A DNA stretch of 64,000 nucleotides from Eucalyptus grandis (GCF_016545825.1 NC_052619.1:7579501-7643500); one strand, 5' to 3'; shown: positions 35,910-48,631, counted from the stretch's first letter. Made by a program: numbers and translations. Notes: generated by a model not told the origin, from the letters alone.

Positions 35910-36315
35910 AGACTCTTAGTCTCAAACAATCATGGTTCTTGACTGTAAGTCATTTCATTTTCTCTTTTATTAAATCTCGTAAAGGTACGATCATTTATCC
36001 ATTCATAATTGATTTATGCTATCTTCAATTTTCGTGAAAAGTGCAATTTTTCCTTTTCAAAAGAGTTAATGGCAGTTATCTAATTTTTTAAAAAGGCAGT
36101 TATTTTTTAAAAAGGTATCTTTTAACCTTCCTTTATGACGTTTAGCATTCCCCCGTTTCGATTGAGCTATACATAGTCGGTTCCTCTTCACTTAACTCCA
36201 AAACCCTAAAAGGCATCGATCTTCCATTCCTGTCTTTCTCCCTTGTTTAATCTTCGAAAAATTTGTCATCTTTCTTGGGAAAGTCAAGCAAGGAATCTCT
36301 CAAAAACTGAGAAAG

Positions 36316-38453
36316 ATGTCATCTTCAAGAAAGTCTTCGAGGATTGCAAGCAGGGGACCATGGCGAATGAGTAAGGGGCCTACTCACTTTGATCTCACCG
36401 AGAAAGAGGAGTCACCAAGTCAACAGTAGAGCCCACAACATTCTTAGCAGCGTCATTCTCCACCATCTAGTCCACAGAATGCTGTTCATCAACAAGAGGA
36501 AGAAATCGTCGAAGACGCAGATCCTATAAGAGTTCAAAAGCCCTATTTTATTTATAAGCTTTACCGTGCTTTAAAGAGCATTGGTACTCCATTGAACTAC
36601 ATCGATGAGTTTCTTAAGGACAAGGGATATGGGAATGAGTACATCTTTTTGCGAAAAATGGAGAGTTTGGAAATTTCTCCTAAGGGGTTGGCAGAAAAAA
36701 CCCTTGCAAATATCCCAAGTGATCCGCGTGTTGGGGGATTTAATTCGATGGATGGAAATGATGATGACAGATTGTACAGAGAATTTCAACTGAGAATGGG
36801 TGTTGTGGCGAAAATTCGAGGAAAAAGAACAGAGTTGTTTAGATCGAAGGAACAGAAGGATCTATACTCCAAATTGTTGAAGCGTGGGGTGATAAACTTT
36901 AGGAGTGTGGATTTTAATTTCTTTGATGCTGTGAATGTAAATTTGAGGGAAAAGTTCAGTTTTCTTCAACTTGAACAATTCTGTCTTGACACCACAAAAG
37001 CCTACGCTCAATTAACTGCATATTTCTATTCAAATCTTAGTTTCTTGGATGCGAGTAGAATCTCCTTCAGTGTCCGAGATCAGGACTTTGTAGTGGATGT
37101 GGATATGTTGGCAGATGTGATTGGGGTTGAGAGAGGGAGATATCAACCCATTAGTGTCTCTATAGCTCGTGCCACATTGGAACTTGTTAAAGACAAAATG
37201 ATAGAGGGAGGATTTCCTACTCAAGGATGCATGCGTTCAACATTCTGCTTCACAAGATTGTCATCAATTGCCTCAGACCCAAATCAACTTCCAAGACTGA
37301 TGTTTCTAACTCAGAGGCAAAGCTGATGTATGCCATCAATGCTGGAAAAAAGTTTTCTCTTCCTCACATTATTCTGTTTCACATGTATAGAGTAGTGGTG
37401 AAGGACAAGGGCCAACTTCATCATCCAAGTCTTGTGTCAAAGATATTCAGACATTTGAATATTCAGCCTCCACAAATTCTCTGCGTTCGACCATGTGACA
37501 AAATGGTGGTAGGACTAAAAATGGTGTCCAAAATGCGTCTGAAAGAACTCGACAAGGAGTTGGAGAAATTTAAGGAAAAAACCCCTGTCAAATCTCATCA
37601 AGTCTCTTATGCATCAAAAAGAAAAGGGAAGGAGCCCATGCTTGCTCCATCCAAAAAGAGAAAAGCTCTCATTACTGATGAAGATGATGAGGATGACCTC
37701 ACAATTTCTGCTATAGCATTGAAGAAGCTGAGTTGTTCTGTTCCAGAATCAAAGGAACGATAGGAGAAAGAGGCAGAGGAGAGAGAAGAACAGAAGAAAG
37801 AAGAAGCAGAAGCGGAAACAGAGGAGCGAGAAGCAGAGGAAAAGGAAGAAGAGGAGAGAGAAGCTAAAGAAAGAGAAGCAGAGAAGGAAAGGTTTGAAGA
37901 AGAAGAAGACAGAGAAAATCAACAAGAAGAAGAGCATGAGGAACTCTCTTCTCCACCTGAAGCCATGGAAACAGGGGGAGGTGGTAAGAACAGAGGAATG
38001 TCCTCATATCCTGTTAATAGTGAAGGAGTCAGCCGATCTCCAGTAGATCCAGAGGACATTCATGCCTCTCAATTTCCTGAGGAGGGACATGGTGCTTCAT
38101 CGCAAAATATGCGTGATTATGTTGATATACCATCATCTGCTTTTACTCCATCAGATCGTGCCGAAGCCAGTACGCAGATTGATAACTCAGTAGATTTTCA
38201 CAGAATCATTGATGTTCTTTTAGAATTGCGGGGTCAGATATATGCTTTGGAAAGCGAAGTTCAGAACTTGAAGAATGCAGGACAAGCTTCTTCCATTTCA
38301 TTATCTGATCAGATCCAAGCTCTTGCTCTTCAAATTCAAGCCAATGCTAAAGGTGAAGAGGTGGATCAACTGAATAAAGAATTGAAAAAGCTGGAAGGCA
38401 TCATCCAGTCCATGGGAGATTTCCAGCTTGTTCGCATTCCCAAGCAAACTTGA
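36316..38453 (+). pseudogene. Third ORF downstream of pol (plant-transposon-protein-like, coiled coil)
   Basis: This ORF begins at ATG 36316, about 400 bases past pol, and has a counterpart in copy 2 (58083-60148). It has a Ser/Arg-rich start, a central globular region with LREKFSFLQLEQFC, AYFYSNLSF and a FVVDVDMLADVIGVERGRYQP block, a basic segment, a very Glu-rich stretch (37764-37960), and a C-terminal heptad-like region ending VRIPKQT. The central block resembles the domain annotated as putative plant transposon protein. Sireviruses carry an env-like ORF in this position, but I see no signal peptide or transmembrane segment here. TAG near 36427, a frameshift at about 37205-37226 and TAG at 37761-37763 break it. 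Function unknown. Confidence 0.75.
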
Positions 38454-38815
38454 CTCCATTCTATTCCCATCTCAACCTTTTTTATGATGACAAAAAGGGG
38501 GAGAGATGCGAGATTTGAAATGTTTTTAACTTAAACTTGTTGAATTTTTAATTTGTTTTGATGTGTGACTTATATGTCTGTGTCTGGATGAGGATTGATT
38601 GAATGTGGATTTGGATTGGATTTGACTGCTGCTTATATTAAGTATTATTGATATCTTATGAATGGTTTTACCCTTATTCAAGACTAACCTATTTTTAGTG
38701 GTTGCAGATTCTAGTGTTATCATTAAGCCATTAATCTTTATAAGATATCCATATTTGCTTGAGTAATATTTTGCAGGTCAAAGTTATTCAAATCTCTAGG
38801 AAAGTTTTGTCACCA
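38454..38815 (+). other. Non-coding interval before the 3' LTR of copia copy 1
   Basis: Contains a purine-rich block AAAAAGGGGGAGAGATG at about 38493, which could be an extra internal polypurine tract, and AT-rich sequence. Confidence 0.5.
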
Positions 38816-38817
38816 TC

Positions 38818-38830
38818 AAAAAGAGGGAGA
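38818..38830 (+). other. Polypurine tract of copia copy 1
   Basis: AAAAAGAGGGAGA lies immediately before the TGTTGG start of the 3' LTR. Confidence 0.85.
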
Positions 38831-38831
38831 T

Positions 38832-39736
38832 TGTTGGAGAAATATTTCTGGAATATTTTGAAGCTGACAAAACGTTTCTATCGGTCTAGTCTGAAGTTTT
38901 GTAGACTCTACTATTAAAGTTTGAAGACCTCCGGACTACCAGACTCAAGACTCAAAGTCTATTCTCATTGATAGTTTCTAATCCGTTGAAGAAAGGCTAT
39001 CCAGATCTACTTCATTAAGGATTTGGCATTATCGACTGGAGAAGATCTCCTGGCTGGAAATGACATAATGGATTCCTTTATTCAAATCAAGAATGATTAA
39101 AGATCCGATGATTGCCGAAGTATTATTGGAAGGTTCTACTTATGGAAACTAAGATCCTGATTGTATGGGCGAGCAGGATTGATGGGCTATCGACATGTTC
39201 CTTTAATAGCTCGAATAATCTTCCTAATTGATTTTGTCCAACGGGAGGATTGGAAGAATTCCTTTGGTAATTGCCAATGGGTATGATGGCACAAAGGAGT
39301 ATAAAAGGAAGACGTTCCAGGTGTTCGAGGAGTGTACGATAGAAGAATTCCAAAGTCTGAAGCTCTTTGATTCTTAGTCAATTCATTTGCTGAGCGAAAT
39401 CTTGTACGCAAAAGAGAGTCTATATTTTGAGATACCTTGAGGAAGTGTGATAGATCATCTACATTGTGAATCAAGGGAAAGCATTGCTATAACATCTCTT
39501 TTGTTCATAGTGAAATCCAGCCGGTGGGCTGTCAATGCAGAAGAGTGGACGTAGGCTTGAAATAAGCCGAACCACTATAAACCTTGTGTTCAATTTTCTC
39601 TTCCCTACTCTCTGCTTTACTTTGTTAACTAAAGGAGAGCTTCCTTTCTATTGTTTGCCTAGTATTGCTTTCATATCTCGAGAAATTATTTAAACACCTA
39701 TTCACCCCCCTCTAGGTGCTATTACTAGCCATATCA
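38832..39736 (+). repeat. 3' LTR of copia copy 1
   Basis: 905 bp, collinear with the 5' LTR and ending CTAGCCATATCA. The flanking pentamer is GAAAG. Confidence 0.92.
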
Positions 39737-40233
39737 GAAAGAAAAAGTGAAAATTCAAGTATTGTTGTTTATTGTCAAGAAAGATTGGACACCTTCTAAT
39801 TTTTCATTACTTCATATGTTCAAGATTGAATTATTGTCTAAAGACAAAACTGTGCAAATTAAAACAACAAAAATGATAAATACGATGTGGACTATCAATT
39901 CCTTTTCAAACAGTAAAACAAAAGAAATTGTTTTTCTCGAAATATTTGATCAATTTGGAACTTATGTTGCATAGTTTTGAAGACATTTTACTTTGAAGTA
40001 ATGAAAAATTATTGCTGATTGCATGTTGTTCCTCTTTAACAGGTCAAGCATTTGGTGTTTCATGTTAATCCCAGTTTAGATGTGAAGTTGCACATGTAGA
40101 TTTATTAGATGGCTTAATCGGAGGTAATTCTTTACTTGTATTATTCGAAACATATATTGTTTCTTAAGTAAAAGTGGGATAATTATATTTTGTTCTTTTA
40201 ATTGCAGCTTGAAACTTCTCATCTGTACATGTA

Positions 40234-40962
40234 ATGCATGATATGGAAAAAGACTTTGAGTTTGCAATATGAATGGTTTTTTCAAATGAACTTGAAGCAT
40301 ATAATAAGTATGTGGCCTATGCAATTAGTAAAGGATTTGGAGTAAGGAAGGGTAATTTGGTTAGAAATACTAAAGGAAAAATATCTCGATGGACTTTTGT
40401 ATGCAATTGTGAGGGATATTCAGTCAACTCATCCGATGAAGAAAAGAAATTTGAGAGGTTTGAATTTAGATGTGGCTGTCTTGCTCATATCAAGTTTAAG
40501 GTGGATAATGATGTCTATGAAGTGATAGAGTATAATTCTGAGCATAATCATACTTTTATTCCCGAAAATCAAAGGCATATGATTAGATGTGGAAGAATCA
40601 TGTCCGAGACTTACAATGGTGTTTTAGTTGACATGATGAAAGCTGGCATTGGCGGAACTATGGCATATATGTTTTTAGCAAATGAAGCAGGAGGAAGCAA
40701 AAACTTAGGTTTTAAATTGCGTGATTGTCAAAATTATTTGCAAACAACAGGATCCAATAGTATAACTGAGGGAGATTGTCAAAATCTTTTGAATAATTTT
40801 CATAGCATGGAACAACAAAACCCAATGTTTTCCTACACTGTACAAGTAGACCAAGATGGTAGATTAACAAATATATTTTGGAGAGATAGCTTGTCCATGC
40901 TCTCTGGAAGCACTTGCCTTGATGACAGCATCCATTCACCAGCATGTTGTAATTCTTTCTAA
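40234..40962 (+). pseudogene. FRS: FAR1/FRS-like protein fragment (FAR1 DNA-binding domain)
   Basis: FAR1/FHY3-related proteins are plant transcription factors domesticated from Mutator-type transposases. The frame can be read from ATG 40234; TGA at 40270-40272 sits where relatives have glycine, directly before MVFSNELEAYNKY. The FAR1 zinc-finger region follows with FVCNCEGY, FRCGCLAHIKFKV and EHNHTF (C-C-H-H ligands). The protein then enters the start of the MULE transposase domain (MFSYTVQVDQDGRLTNIFW) and diverges to a stop at 40962. Full-length relatives have several hundred more residues (transposase core and SWIM finger), which are absent. So it is a truncated relic of an FRS gene or of a FAR1-type MULE. 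No upstream exon was recognised in 39737-40233. Confidence 0.8.
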
Positions 40963-41429
40963 AATAGTGAAAAAAAATTATCATTCAGGCCCAATTTTGT
41001 GGAGACCAGAAATTGTATATTCATGAAATATACTGTACTTGCAATTACTTCTCGTAATATTAAATGATTCTACATGACTTCTTATTAGCTTTTTGCTCAT
41101 GCTTCTGTTTCTAGCACTTGAACATTTGAGTTTTCTTCGACAAAATGAATGAAACACACTCAATAAGAAGTGCAAATGAACAATTTTGAGATAAAAATTA
41201 CAAGATAAAGTAACAAACTATCACCAATCACTATTGTTCTTTACCAAAGACAAAGCACACCGACTGATAGCGATTCGATCACGAAACTACTACCCATAAA
41301 AAGATAAAACTTTATACATGTTGAATGACAAACCAGTGATGAAACATTCATCAGAATTTTTTCTTTTCCACTTAATGAACACCCCTCATTATTTTTCAAA
41401 TGCACGTGAATATCATTAAGTAAGCATAC

Positions 41430-44400
41430 CAACATCAAGAGTTTGTTTTCTCCATTAGAAATGGCAGCAAGACTGACATACTGATCCGGATCGAAGTCAT
41501 TCAATGCTGCAGTCAGGTATTCTCCCGCTGGTGTAGTTTTAACTTTCTCAGAACTTGCTTTGACCAGAGCATTTGAACCGACAGACTTTTCAGCACTTAA
41601 TGGCGAAGGAACAACATCCAGAGTACGTCTAACATTGTTGTTACTTGTCCTGGAAAAACCGACAATGGAAGAATGGACAATGTGAAACATGGTGTAGGCT
41701 AGAATCACAAAAAGCAAGTTTCATCTCAGAAACGTACCGAGATGGCATGTTTGTGATTCCTTTCGATAATGGACTTGATATCTCAAAAGAATGATAAGCA
41801 CGTCAGAAATCTGAGAAAGTATCCTTACCAAAAGAAAGAAGTAAACTGAAGAGTACCTTGCATAATCACTCAAATATATATAAACTTCGTCAATGGAGTA
41901 GAAGCCTCCATATATGAAAAGCCAATACAACCCATGAAAACAATAGAGGAAGCAGACAAGTCAAATGCCTTTCACTTTAGCCCACGAGTAAAAAGAGGCT
42001 GATTGATTCTTAGTCAGCATGGATGAACCTAAATGAAATTTACTGCAAGTTCAGAGGTTTCATCTAAACGAATTTTTTATTCCCCTAAACATATTATTTG
42101 CCAAATTCATTGTCAGTGCAGCTCTAACCTATGGATGAACCAAATTACATCCCCTTTTATGACCCAAATTATACTCCCCCAACTCACATAAATTGGACTG
42201 TGTAAAATTCAGCATCCATGAGAACTCTACAACTTACGAACAAGTCACAACTGAGTTACTAACATAGAACTCATCTCATTAAGCTCGTGCTCAAGACTTC
42301 TAATCTTGGCCTGCATTATGAAAATAAGGGCAAGAGAAAAACTTCAATACAGAGTTGCATTTGAAGCTAGAAGCAGAAGATGTCATATCACATAATTGAC
42401 TTTCTAGTATCTCATGACCATAAACCCAAAGCATTCTCGCAGATGAGACTTGCACCATGCACATATTTCTTTATCACATGCATATATTTCTCCATCTAAG
42501 TGAAGTCACGTCCTAATTAAACCAAAAAGGAGGGAAAACAATTCAGGGCAGGACAAGGAGATGCAAAGACTAGCTTCCAAATGACTTGGCTGCACTATGC
42601 CTTGTTAAATCGGTAACTAAGTGACCAAATAACCTGAAACACAAATAAGGCGTACAGATCATGACATAAGAATGAAAAGACAATCAATGCACTTAACGAA
42701 TAGAAATTGTCTAATGCGTTCCCATTATATGTTATTGCAGCAGAACTATGTGTACCAAATTGAGATACGTACGAATGCCCCCATGCAGTTTGTGGATGTT
42801 GAGACGGCATTTGCAAGCCCACGGACACATACACCAATGAGAAAGCACGGGCACACAAGCATATGCTCCTACTTAAAGGCACACATGCAGGCAACAACAT
42901 CTCTGTACTTCAACAAAACTTTGGAGCCATATCAATTGTCTCTCATCATATGCAAACTAAAATTACATCAACTTTTTCCAATAATATTTGGTGGTTTATT
43001 TCACACAAATAGGACCATCATCAAAACTTTCCAGGAGCAACTATAACCATAAAAAGCATGTTTCAAGAGTTCAAAGAGGCAAATTTCAAGAATCCAAGAT
43101 CCATAAAAGAACGGCAAAGCATATGATCAACTTAGTTGTGAAACATATGATAAAGCACAAGCTGAAAAGCATTAAGTTTCAAATAAGACGAACTTGCAAA
43201 GATTGAATAGTTGAATCTTGCTGCTGTATCTGCAGCTTCTGAGCTTGCTCCAACTGTGCCAGTTGAGCAAGTTGATTTTTGAGCTACGCATTCTGCTCCT
43301 TTTCAATCTTATGCTTATCTGCCAGCATTATGTTCTTAGACTACATTAGAAAAAGTTATGATTTTAGTAAATAATCCTAATGAAAACCACAGATGGAAAT
43401 CATTTCGAAATTGAAACACAACATTTTCCTGGATTTATATTGGACTGCTTATGCACATACTACAGACAAGGAAGAAGTTAATTATGGGTGTTAACATCAT
43501 TAAATATTTCCCAGAAACTTCATTATAACTACAAATTTGATAAAAAATTTCATAGTACAACACTTATTAAAAACCAAATGCAACACTGCATGGGAATCCA
43601 TTAGGGGTGTGCATGGTTCGGGTGGGTGGTTTCCGACCTAGAACTGGGAACCACCCGCTAAGAACCAATTTCGAAAAATTGGAACCGGGAACCGCCAGCT
43701 AGTTGCATGGATCCACCTAGGACTGGACCGGTCCGATTTGGTTCCTGGGTGGATCCATAGAACCAGTCCAACCTCCGCGTCTTCCCTTTTTTGTCTCCCC
43801 ATATCTGCTTATTCTAGCTCTCCTAGCCATGGTAGCTTTATTCTCCTCAAGTACTAGCGTCGCAGCGGTGTCCGTGGTGGTGTCCGCGACGGCAACAGTC
43901 ATGACCCTTGCTCCACTTTCGTCTCGGCCACCACCACCATCTTCACCATCACCTCCGTTGTTGCCCACTCCTCCCTCGAGACAGACAATGAGGAGGACAA
44001 TGGGGATGATGAGCCATTCTTAGACTTGGATTTTCCCCGTCCTCGAAGATGAGGATGATGGGGGAGAAGCTTGAGGAGGGGGAGGAGGAAGAGGGGAGGT
44101 AGAAGCGGGACGAGCCCAACAACAAAGAGGACGATAGTGACAGTGAATGTGGATGTGGCGACGACATGGAGAGAGAGTTCAAGTTCAAGGGAGGAAAAGA
44201 GAATTAACTCATTGTTTTGCTGAGTTCAGACTAAAACTCGAAAGAAGATGAGTAGATCCGGAGGTGAATTGGAAAGGAAGAGGGAGCTCGGGGAGATTTT
44301 GAACTAATAGAGATGAGATGGAGTAGGAAAGTAGTGAATTGAAACAAGATGATGATTGGAGTCCTAAACTTTAGATTTGCTAATTTTAAATTTTTTTAAT

Positions 44401-45663
44401 ATTAAAAATTAATATATTGTTATAATATAACTGGTCCGGTCTGGGTGGGCGGGTGGGTGGATCTGCCCATGGAACTAGGAACTAGACCGATTTCCTTAAG
44501 AACCACTGGTTCCGGGCGATTCCGGTCCAATTCTAGGCGGTCCAGGCAGGTATTGGTTCTTTTGCACACCCCTAGAATCCATCATCAAAAATATATTTCA
44601 GAGAGGATAAAAGATGTAGATAGAGAGCAATAAGTCTATCAACCATTAACATCCAGTGAACTAACGTTACAAGAAAAAGTTTTCTTTGGAGAATAGTATC
44701 CAATTCTCTTGGGAAAAGGCGGTCATTTGGAGGACAACTACATGGAAATCTTGCCCTAAAGAAAGCCATTTGTTCAAAGTGGTTGTTCAAAGAAATCTGG
44801 GACACATTTTTTTCTCAAAGAAGCCAGCATTAATCATGAGTGCAAATGACGTGACCATCAACTGAAGTAATTGATCATCATACAAGTTCCACACAAAACT
44901 TGGAGAAATGCCACTATGAAGTTGCACACCTTCAAATTTGACTGCAAAGTATGGGAGACCTTCCATGCCTTATAAACTTCATTGAAAAGGAGGACACATT
45001 GATCATTTGCATCTTTCAACGCTTTTTTTAGCCCCAAAACCTCTTGTTCAACATCTTGTAATTCTTTCTCTTTATCATACAAATCCTTCCTCGCATCATT
45101 GGCCTAAATAAGATAAAGACACGCACCTGCAAAAATTCAGTGCTTTTTCCTCTTTTTGATGACAAACAATAGAAAGATTCACAGGGGCCAGAAATTCTGT
45201 ACTAAAGTGCTTTAACATTCTTTCATAAGGATAAAAATATTGAACATATCACATCACAGGGGACAAGCTGAAAAGAGTATGCTCATGATAACTAGCAATT
45301 TAAAAAAATTGACAAGACAATTATTCAGGCAACAGGCAAGCAAAAGGTGAAGTCAGCGATGGACACCTTCTCACATCCATTAAAATCAACAAGCTTTAAG
45401 GGGAGAAACAAACAATATTTTCTAATGTGGATTCATGCCCATAGACTATCGACACTAGTTCAACCAAAAATCCCAACTATGGTTCAGTCTACCAGGGAAT
45501 ACAGAACATACAACGTCTCGCCATTTCTTTATCGTATCTCTGTTTCCAAGGCTTAGCATAGCATTTCATGATCTGGAAGCAAAATTAAGGGATGATAATG
45601 TCTCAGATACATTTGATGCATCAGGAGACACATTAACAATCAGCAAAGTCTTGGAGCTTCCGC
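41430..45663 (-). pseudogene. KAC1: KAC/KCA-type KIN-14 kinesin pseudogene, five exons readable
   Basis: KAC proteins are plant KIN-14 kinesin-like proteins for actin-based chloroplast movement, first described as CDKA-interacting KCA1. On the minus strand I read: exon 45663-45512 (end of motor domain: [37 protein letters not shown]); exon 45103-44930 (58 codons, DARKDLYDKEKELQDVEQEV, YKAWKVSHTLQS); exon 43340-43194 (49 codons, MLADKHKIEKEQNA, QKLQIQQQDSTIQ); exon 42310-42260 (17 codons, AKIRSLEHELNE); exon 41649-41430 (KVKTTPAGEYLTAALNDFDP, NGENKLLML). All have AG/GT borders and consistent phase. TGA at 45568-45566 (arginine in relatives) and TAG at 43286-43284 (glutamine in relatives) are nonsense codons. 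The motor core upstream and the long C-terminal part downstream were not found. A hAT element sits in the intron between the second and third exons. Gene structure is well supported; loss of function is certain on these data. Confidence 0.88.
43602..44574. mobile_element. Non-autonomous hAT element, 973 bp
   Basis: Termini are TAGGGGTGTGCA and its perfect complement TGCACACCCCTA. They are flanked by the exact 8-bp target duplication GAATCCAT at 43594-43601 and 44575-44582, the hAT hallmark. The interior is GC-rich at the left and AT-rich at the right, with repeats of the GGAACCGGGAACC style near both ends. There is no transposase. It lies in an intron of the kinesin pseudogene. Confidence 0.9.
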
Positions 45664-47326
45664 CTGTAGAGTCATTTAGCAAAAGAAAATGAACAAGCCA
45701 TCAGAAATTAATGTCTGTACTGAAAGGTTTCTTTGCTCGATGTTTTAATTGAGACTCAAAGAGAAAAGAAAAGGTGCAACCTTAAAAAATGATCATAAAT
45801 TCATTAGCCGAAACAAGGACGCCATGAAAACAGTGACAGCACACGACATTCTAGAATAAATAATCAATATTTGTCAATAAGTGTCAAATTCAAGATGGTC
45901 CTTTGGTGCCATAGGAGTGAACATGAACTACAGTTTTTTAGGCTAAAATTTAAAAAAAAAAGTAAATAAAAAAATGTACGAAACGGTCATTCTACAAAGA
46001 TGAGACACTTCCCCACAAAACTGTAGGTATCGTTATGAACACCTATTAGCAGCTAAGAGGATAGTAACATCAATGCGTGTAATCAGGAGCTTTTCTAAGC
46101 AAAATAACATATGTTAAACAACCTAGATTATGCACCACCAAAGCACCGAAGAGTGTTGATGGAATATAACCTATAATATGAAACAAAGGAAAGGCCATCC
46201 GCAAACTTATTCGAAAATATCTTAAGGCTAAATATTTCAAAGCAAAATGCAGCCTAGTAAAATATATATATTCACTCCATAACATCGAGTGAACAGTTTC
46301 GCAAGATATTTTGCAATGAAAATGAAAAATATTATATGATGAACTATTATTTATCATGACAATGAAAATGAAAAATATTAACTTGAAGGCCATTATTGCG
46401 GAACAGAACAAGTGTCAAGTGGTCTTGGGTCTCCTCTATTTGCGTCCACTACTATTTCTTGCATGTGAAGTTGATGTATTGAAATACCATTACTACCAAA
46501 TCAGTACACAAGATGGTGATGGTCTCAGAAGTTCATTACTTGATAGGTTTCACATGCACCGAGAGATATATAGTGCCAAACCTACCTAACACTTTACATC
46601 AATTTCAGCTCCACCGAGTCATTATCATTTCCAATTGAACTATGAGAACTAAGAAAAATGTTTAGCCTACATGTAAACAGCTGCATTAAAGGGGACACAA
46701 ATGATCATTAAAGATGTCCATGCATCAAGAAGCCCCTGGTTACTCAAAGTTGCTGCATATTCTTTTGAAATTGCACACCAATACTTGCTTCAACAAGTGA
46801 ATATAGCAAAATATCTCTTATTTTATTGACACAAGATGTATCCCCAATTCTCCCATTACCTAACACATATTCTCTACCTACGTTATGCGAAAATAAGAGA
46901 AGACTAGAAGAGGACCATCTGTAGTATTTCTCTAGGCCCTTCCTCAACAACTTATGAGAAACTTTGGATAGAAACTGAAGTTGCGAGAGTGGAGATGGTC
47001 TTCTCAACATAGACGTGGGAGCATGCAATTACTCACCCGTGTAAGAGAAAAGGCAGACAATTAACTCCTTCTACAGGTAAGTTTCATCGATGCTCATTTG
47101 TACTTTAATGAAGCTTACAATCTAATCAGAGGAAAACACCCATCACAGAAAAAGAGAGAAAAACAAAATTACCTAGACGTTGGAGAGGAGGGCTGGGGAC
47201 TCAACGAAGGAGGTCAGGTGAGCGACTGGCAGGATCGTAATGCGGGTAGAACTAGAGATCAACAGGCCGGTGGGTGTGAGGTGGTCGGGCGCTAAGGTTC
47301 CAGATTTGGAGCTGGAGGGGGGGCGC
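45664..47326 (-). other. Presumed 5' intronic/exonic remains of the kinesin pseudogene, unresolved
   Basis: If the gene were complete, motor-domain exons should lie here. I found none with confidence; a fragment near 46810-46840 reads NKIRDILLYS on the minus strand, which may echo the NEQIRDLLL motif. The stretch 47030-47320 is GC-richer and could be leader sequence. Confidence 0.3.
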
Positions 47327-48631
47327 TATGACAGCTTGAAATTTCAGCCCTGTTTTCAATTAAATGAATCGAGACTTTCATCAACACGCCTATAGTTCTA
47401 TTTTCTGAGCTGATCACTCATGAGATAACTAGACTATCTGGGAAAGTCATTAAGGAATTTTAATGCAATAGACTGGAGAATTCGACTAGGAATCGACTAC
47501 TCGACCGTGCTCGTCTGCAAAGATCATTACGACACAGTTAAAAATCGATCGGTGATCAGAGATAGGTCGATTCAACTGAGATAAGTGATTAGAGTGTGGG
47601 TGATTCCACCAGATTGCAAAATTCTTGTCGATTGGTATTAGACCGATTTTTTGGTTGTTTTGGTACCTTGTGCTCATATTTGAAACCTCGAGATTTCACA
47701 ACCACCAAGAGTTGCCAATGTGTCAAAGATGTACATTGTGGCTCAAAATAAATTGATCACGGGTCATTTGCACAAAAAATTCCTAAAAGTTACCCGATAG
47801 GTTAGGTCACGCAAAAATTGCGCCAGATTGAAATTAACCACTAATTTGAATTTGATTTTAGAAATTGAAAGTTCTGTCATGTCACGATTTATTTTAGAAC
47901 CGTCGACTCATCCTCCGAAGATTTTTCTGCAAACCGAGATTTTTGTCGGAAATTCAAAATAGGGCCATTTTCATTCGGAAAATTTAGGAGACCATTTTTT
48001 ATCACGTTTTTGGGATGCAAGTTGGTTCTTTTGGCGAGAAAAAAATGTGAATTGAAGTGTAGGCATCTTAGTTGGATTTATGGGGACCAGATTGAATCGA
48101 TTCAAGAAGAAATTGAAGTAGATTTGAGGGAAAATGCTTTAAATTCGTTTCGGTATTTAATTAGGCTTTTCCGGCCTAAGTTTGTATTTATGGTATTTAA
48201 ATGTATTTATTTAATTATTTTTGGCATTTATTTATTTATTTATTTATTTATTATTTTTCGGAAATTATACCGGGATAGTTAGTGACCGGAATTTCATGCT
48301 GATTGCAATGGTGTGCTTGGTTTATTTTGTGCAAATTTCATGCTGACCGGAATGCTATTTTGTGCAAATTGAGTGGTGATTGTAATTTTGGGTATTTATC
48401 CCAAAATTGAGTATTTTTAGTATTTAATTAGAAAATACTGGGCATCGATTTACAATGCTAAAAATGTGTTTATGGACTATTATAATTAGTGGGATTTTCT
48501 AAAAGATAGATATTGTATCTTGGTTAAGGTTGATTGTGTACCCACATACGATTATTTTTACCAGATACTATAAAAACGGTAAATTTTTAGTGGATGAGAA
48601 CAATATATTATATCAACCTACGGGATTTGAT

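Larger units (their letters stand above)
30209..39736 (+). mobile_element. Full-length Ty1/copia retrotransposon (Sirevirus-like), degenerate
   Basis: Two 905-bp LTRs (30209-31113 and 38832-39736) flank an interior that has, in order, an initiator-Met-type primer-binding site, gag, protease, integrase, RT, RNase H, a third ORF and a polypurine tract. Flanking pentamers AAAAG and GAAAG differ at one base. In the first 370 LTR bases I counted 21 differences, so insertion is not very recent. The coding region has several in-frame stops and deletions, so the copy cannot move by itself. Gag organisation, 9.5 kb size and the extra ORF after pol point to the Sirevirus (SIRE/Maximus) lineage. A second copy lies at 56804-64000 on the other strand. 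Confidence 0.92.

Noticed and set aside
37749..37937. Phe/Leu/Ser-rich minus-strand frame suggesting a membrane peptide
   Set aside because: It is the complement of the Glu/Lys-rich stretch of the copia third ORF.
39747..39974. 75-codon frame just downstream of copia copy 1, considered as a 5' exon of the FAR1 relic
   Set aside because: No recognisable motif and no convincing splice link to 40234.
43717..44188. Pro/Ser- and Gly/Asp-rich frames inside the hAT element
   Set aside because: Composition artefacts on both strands, without transposase motifs.
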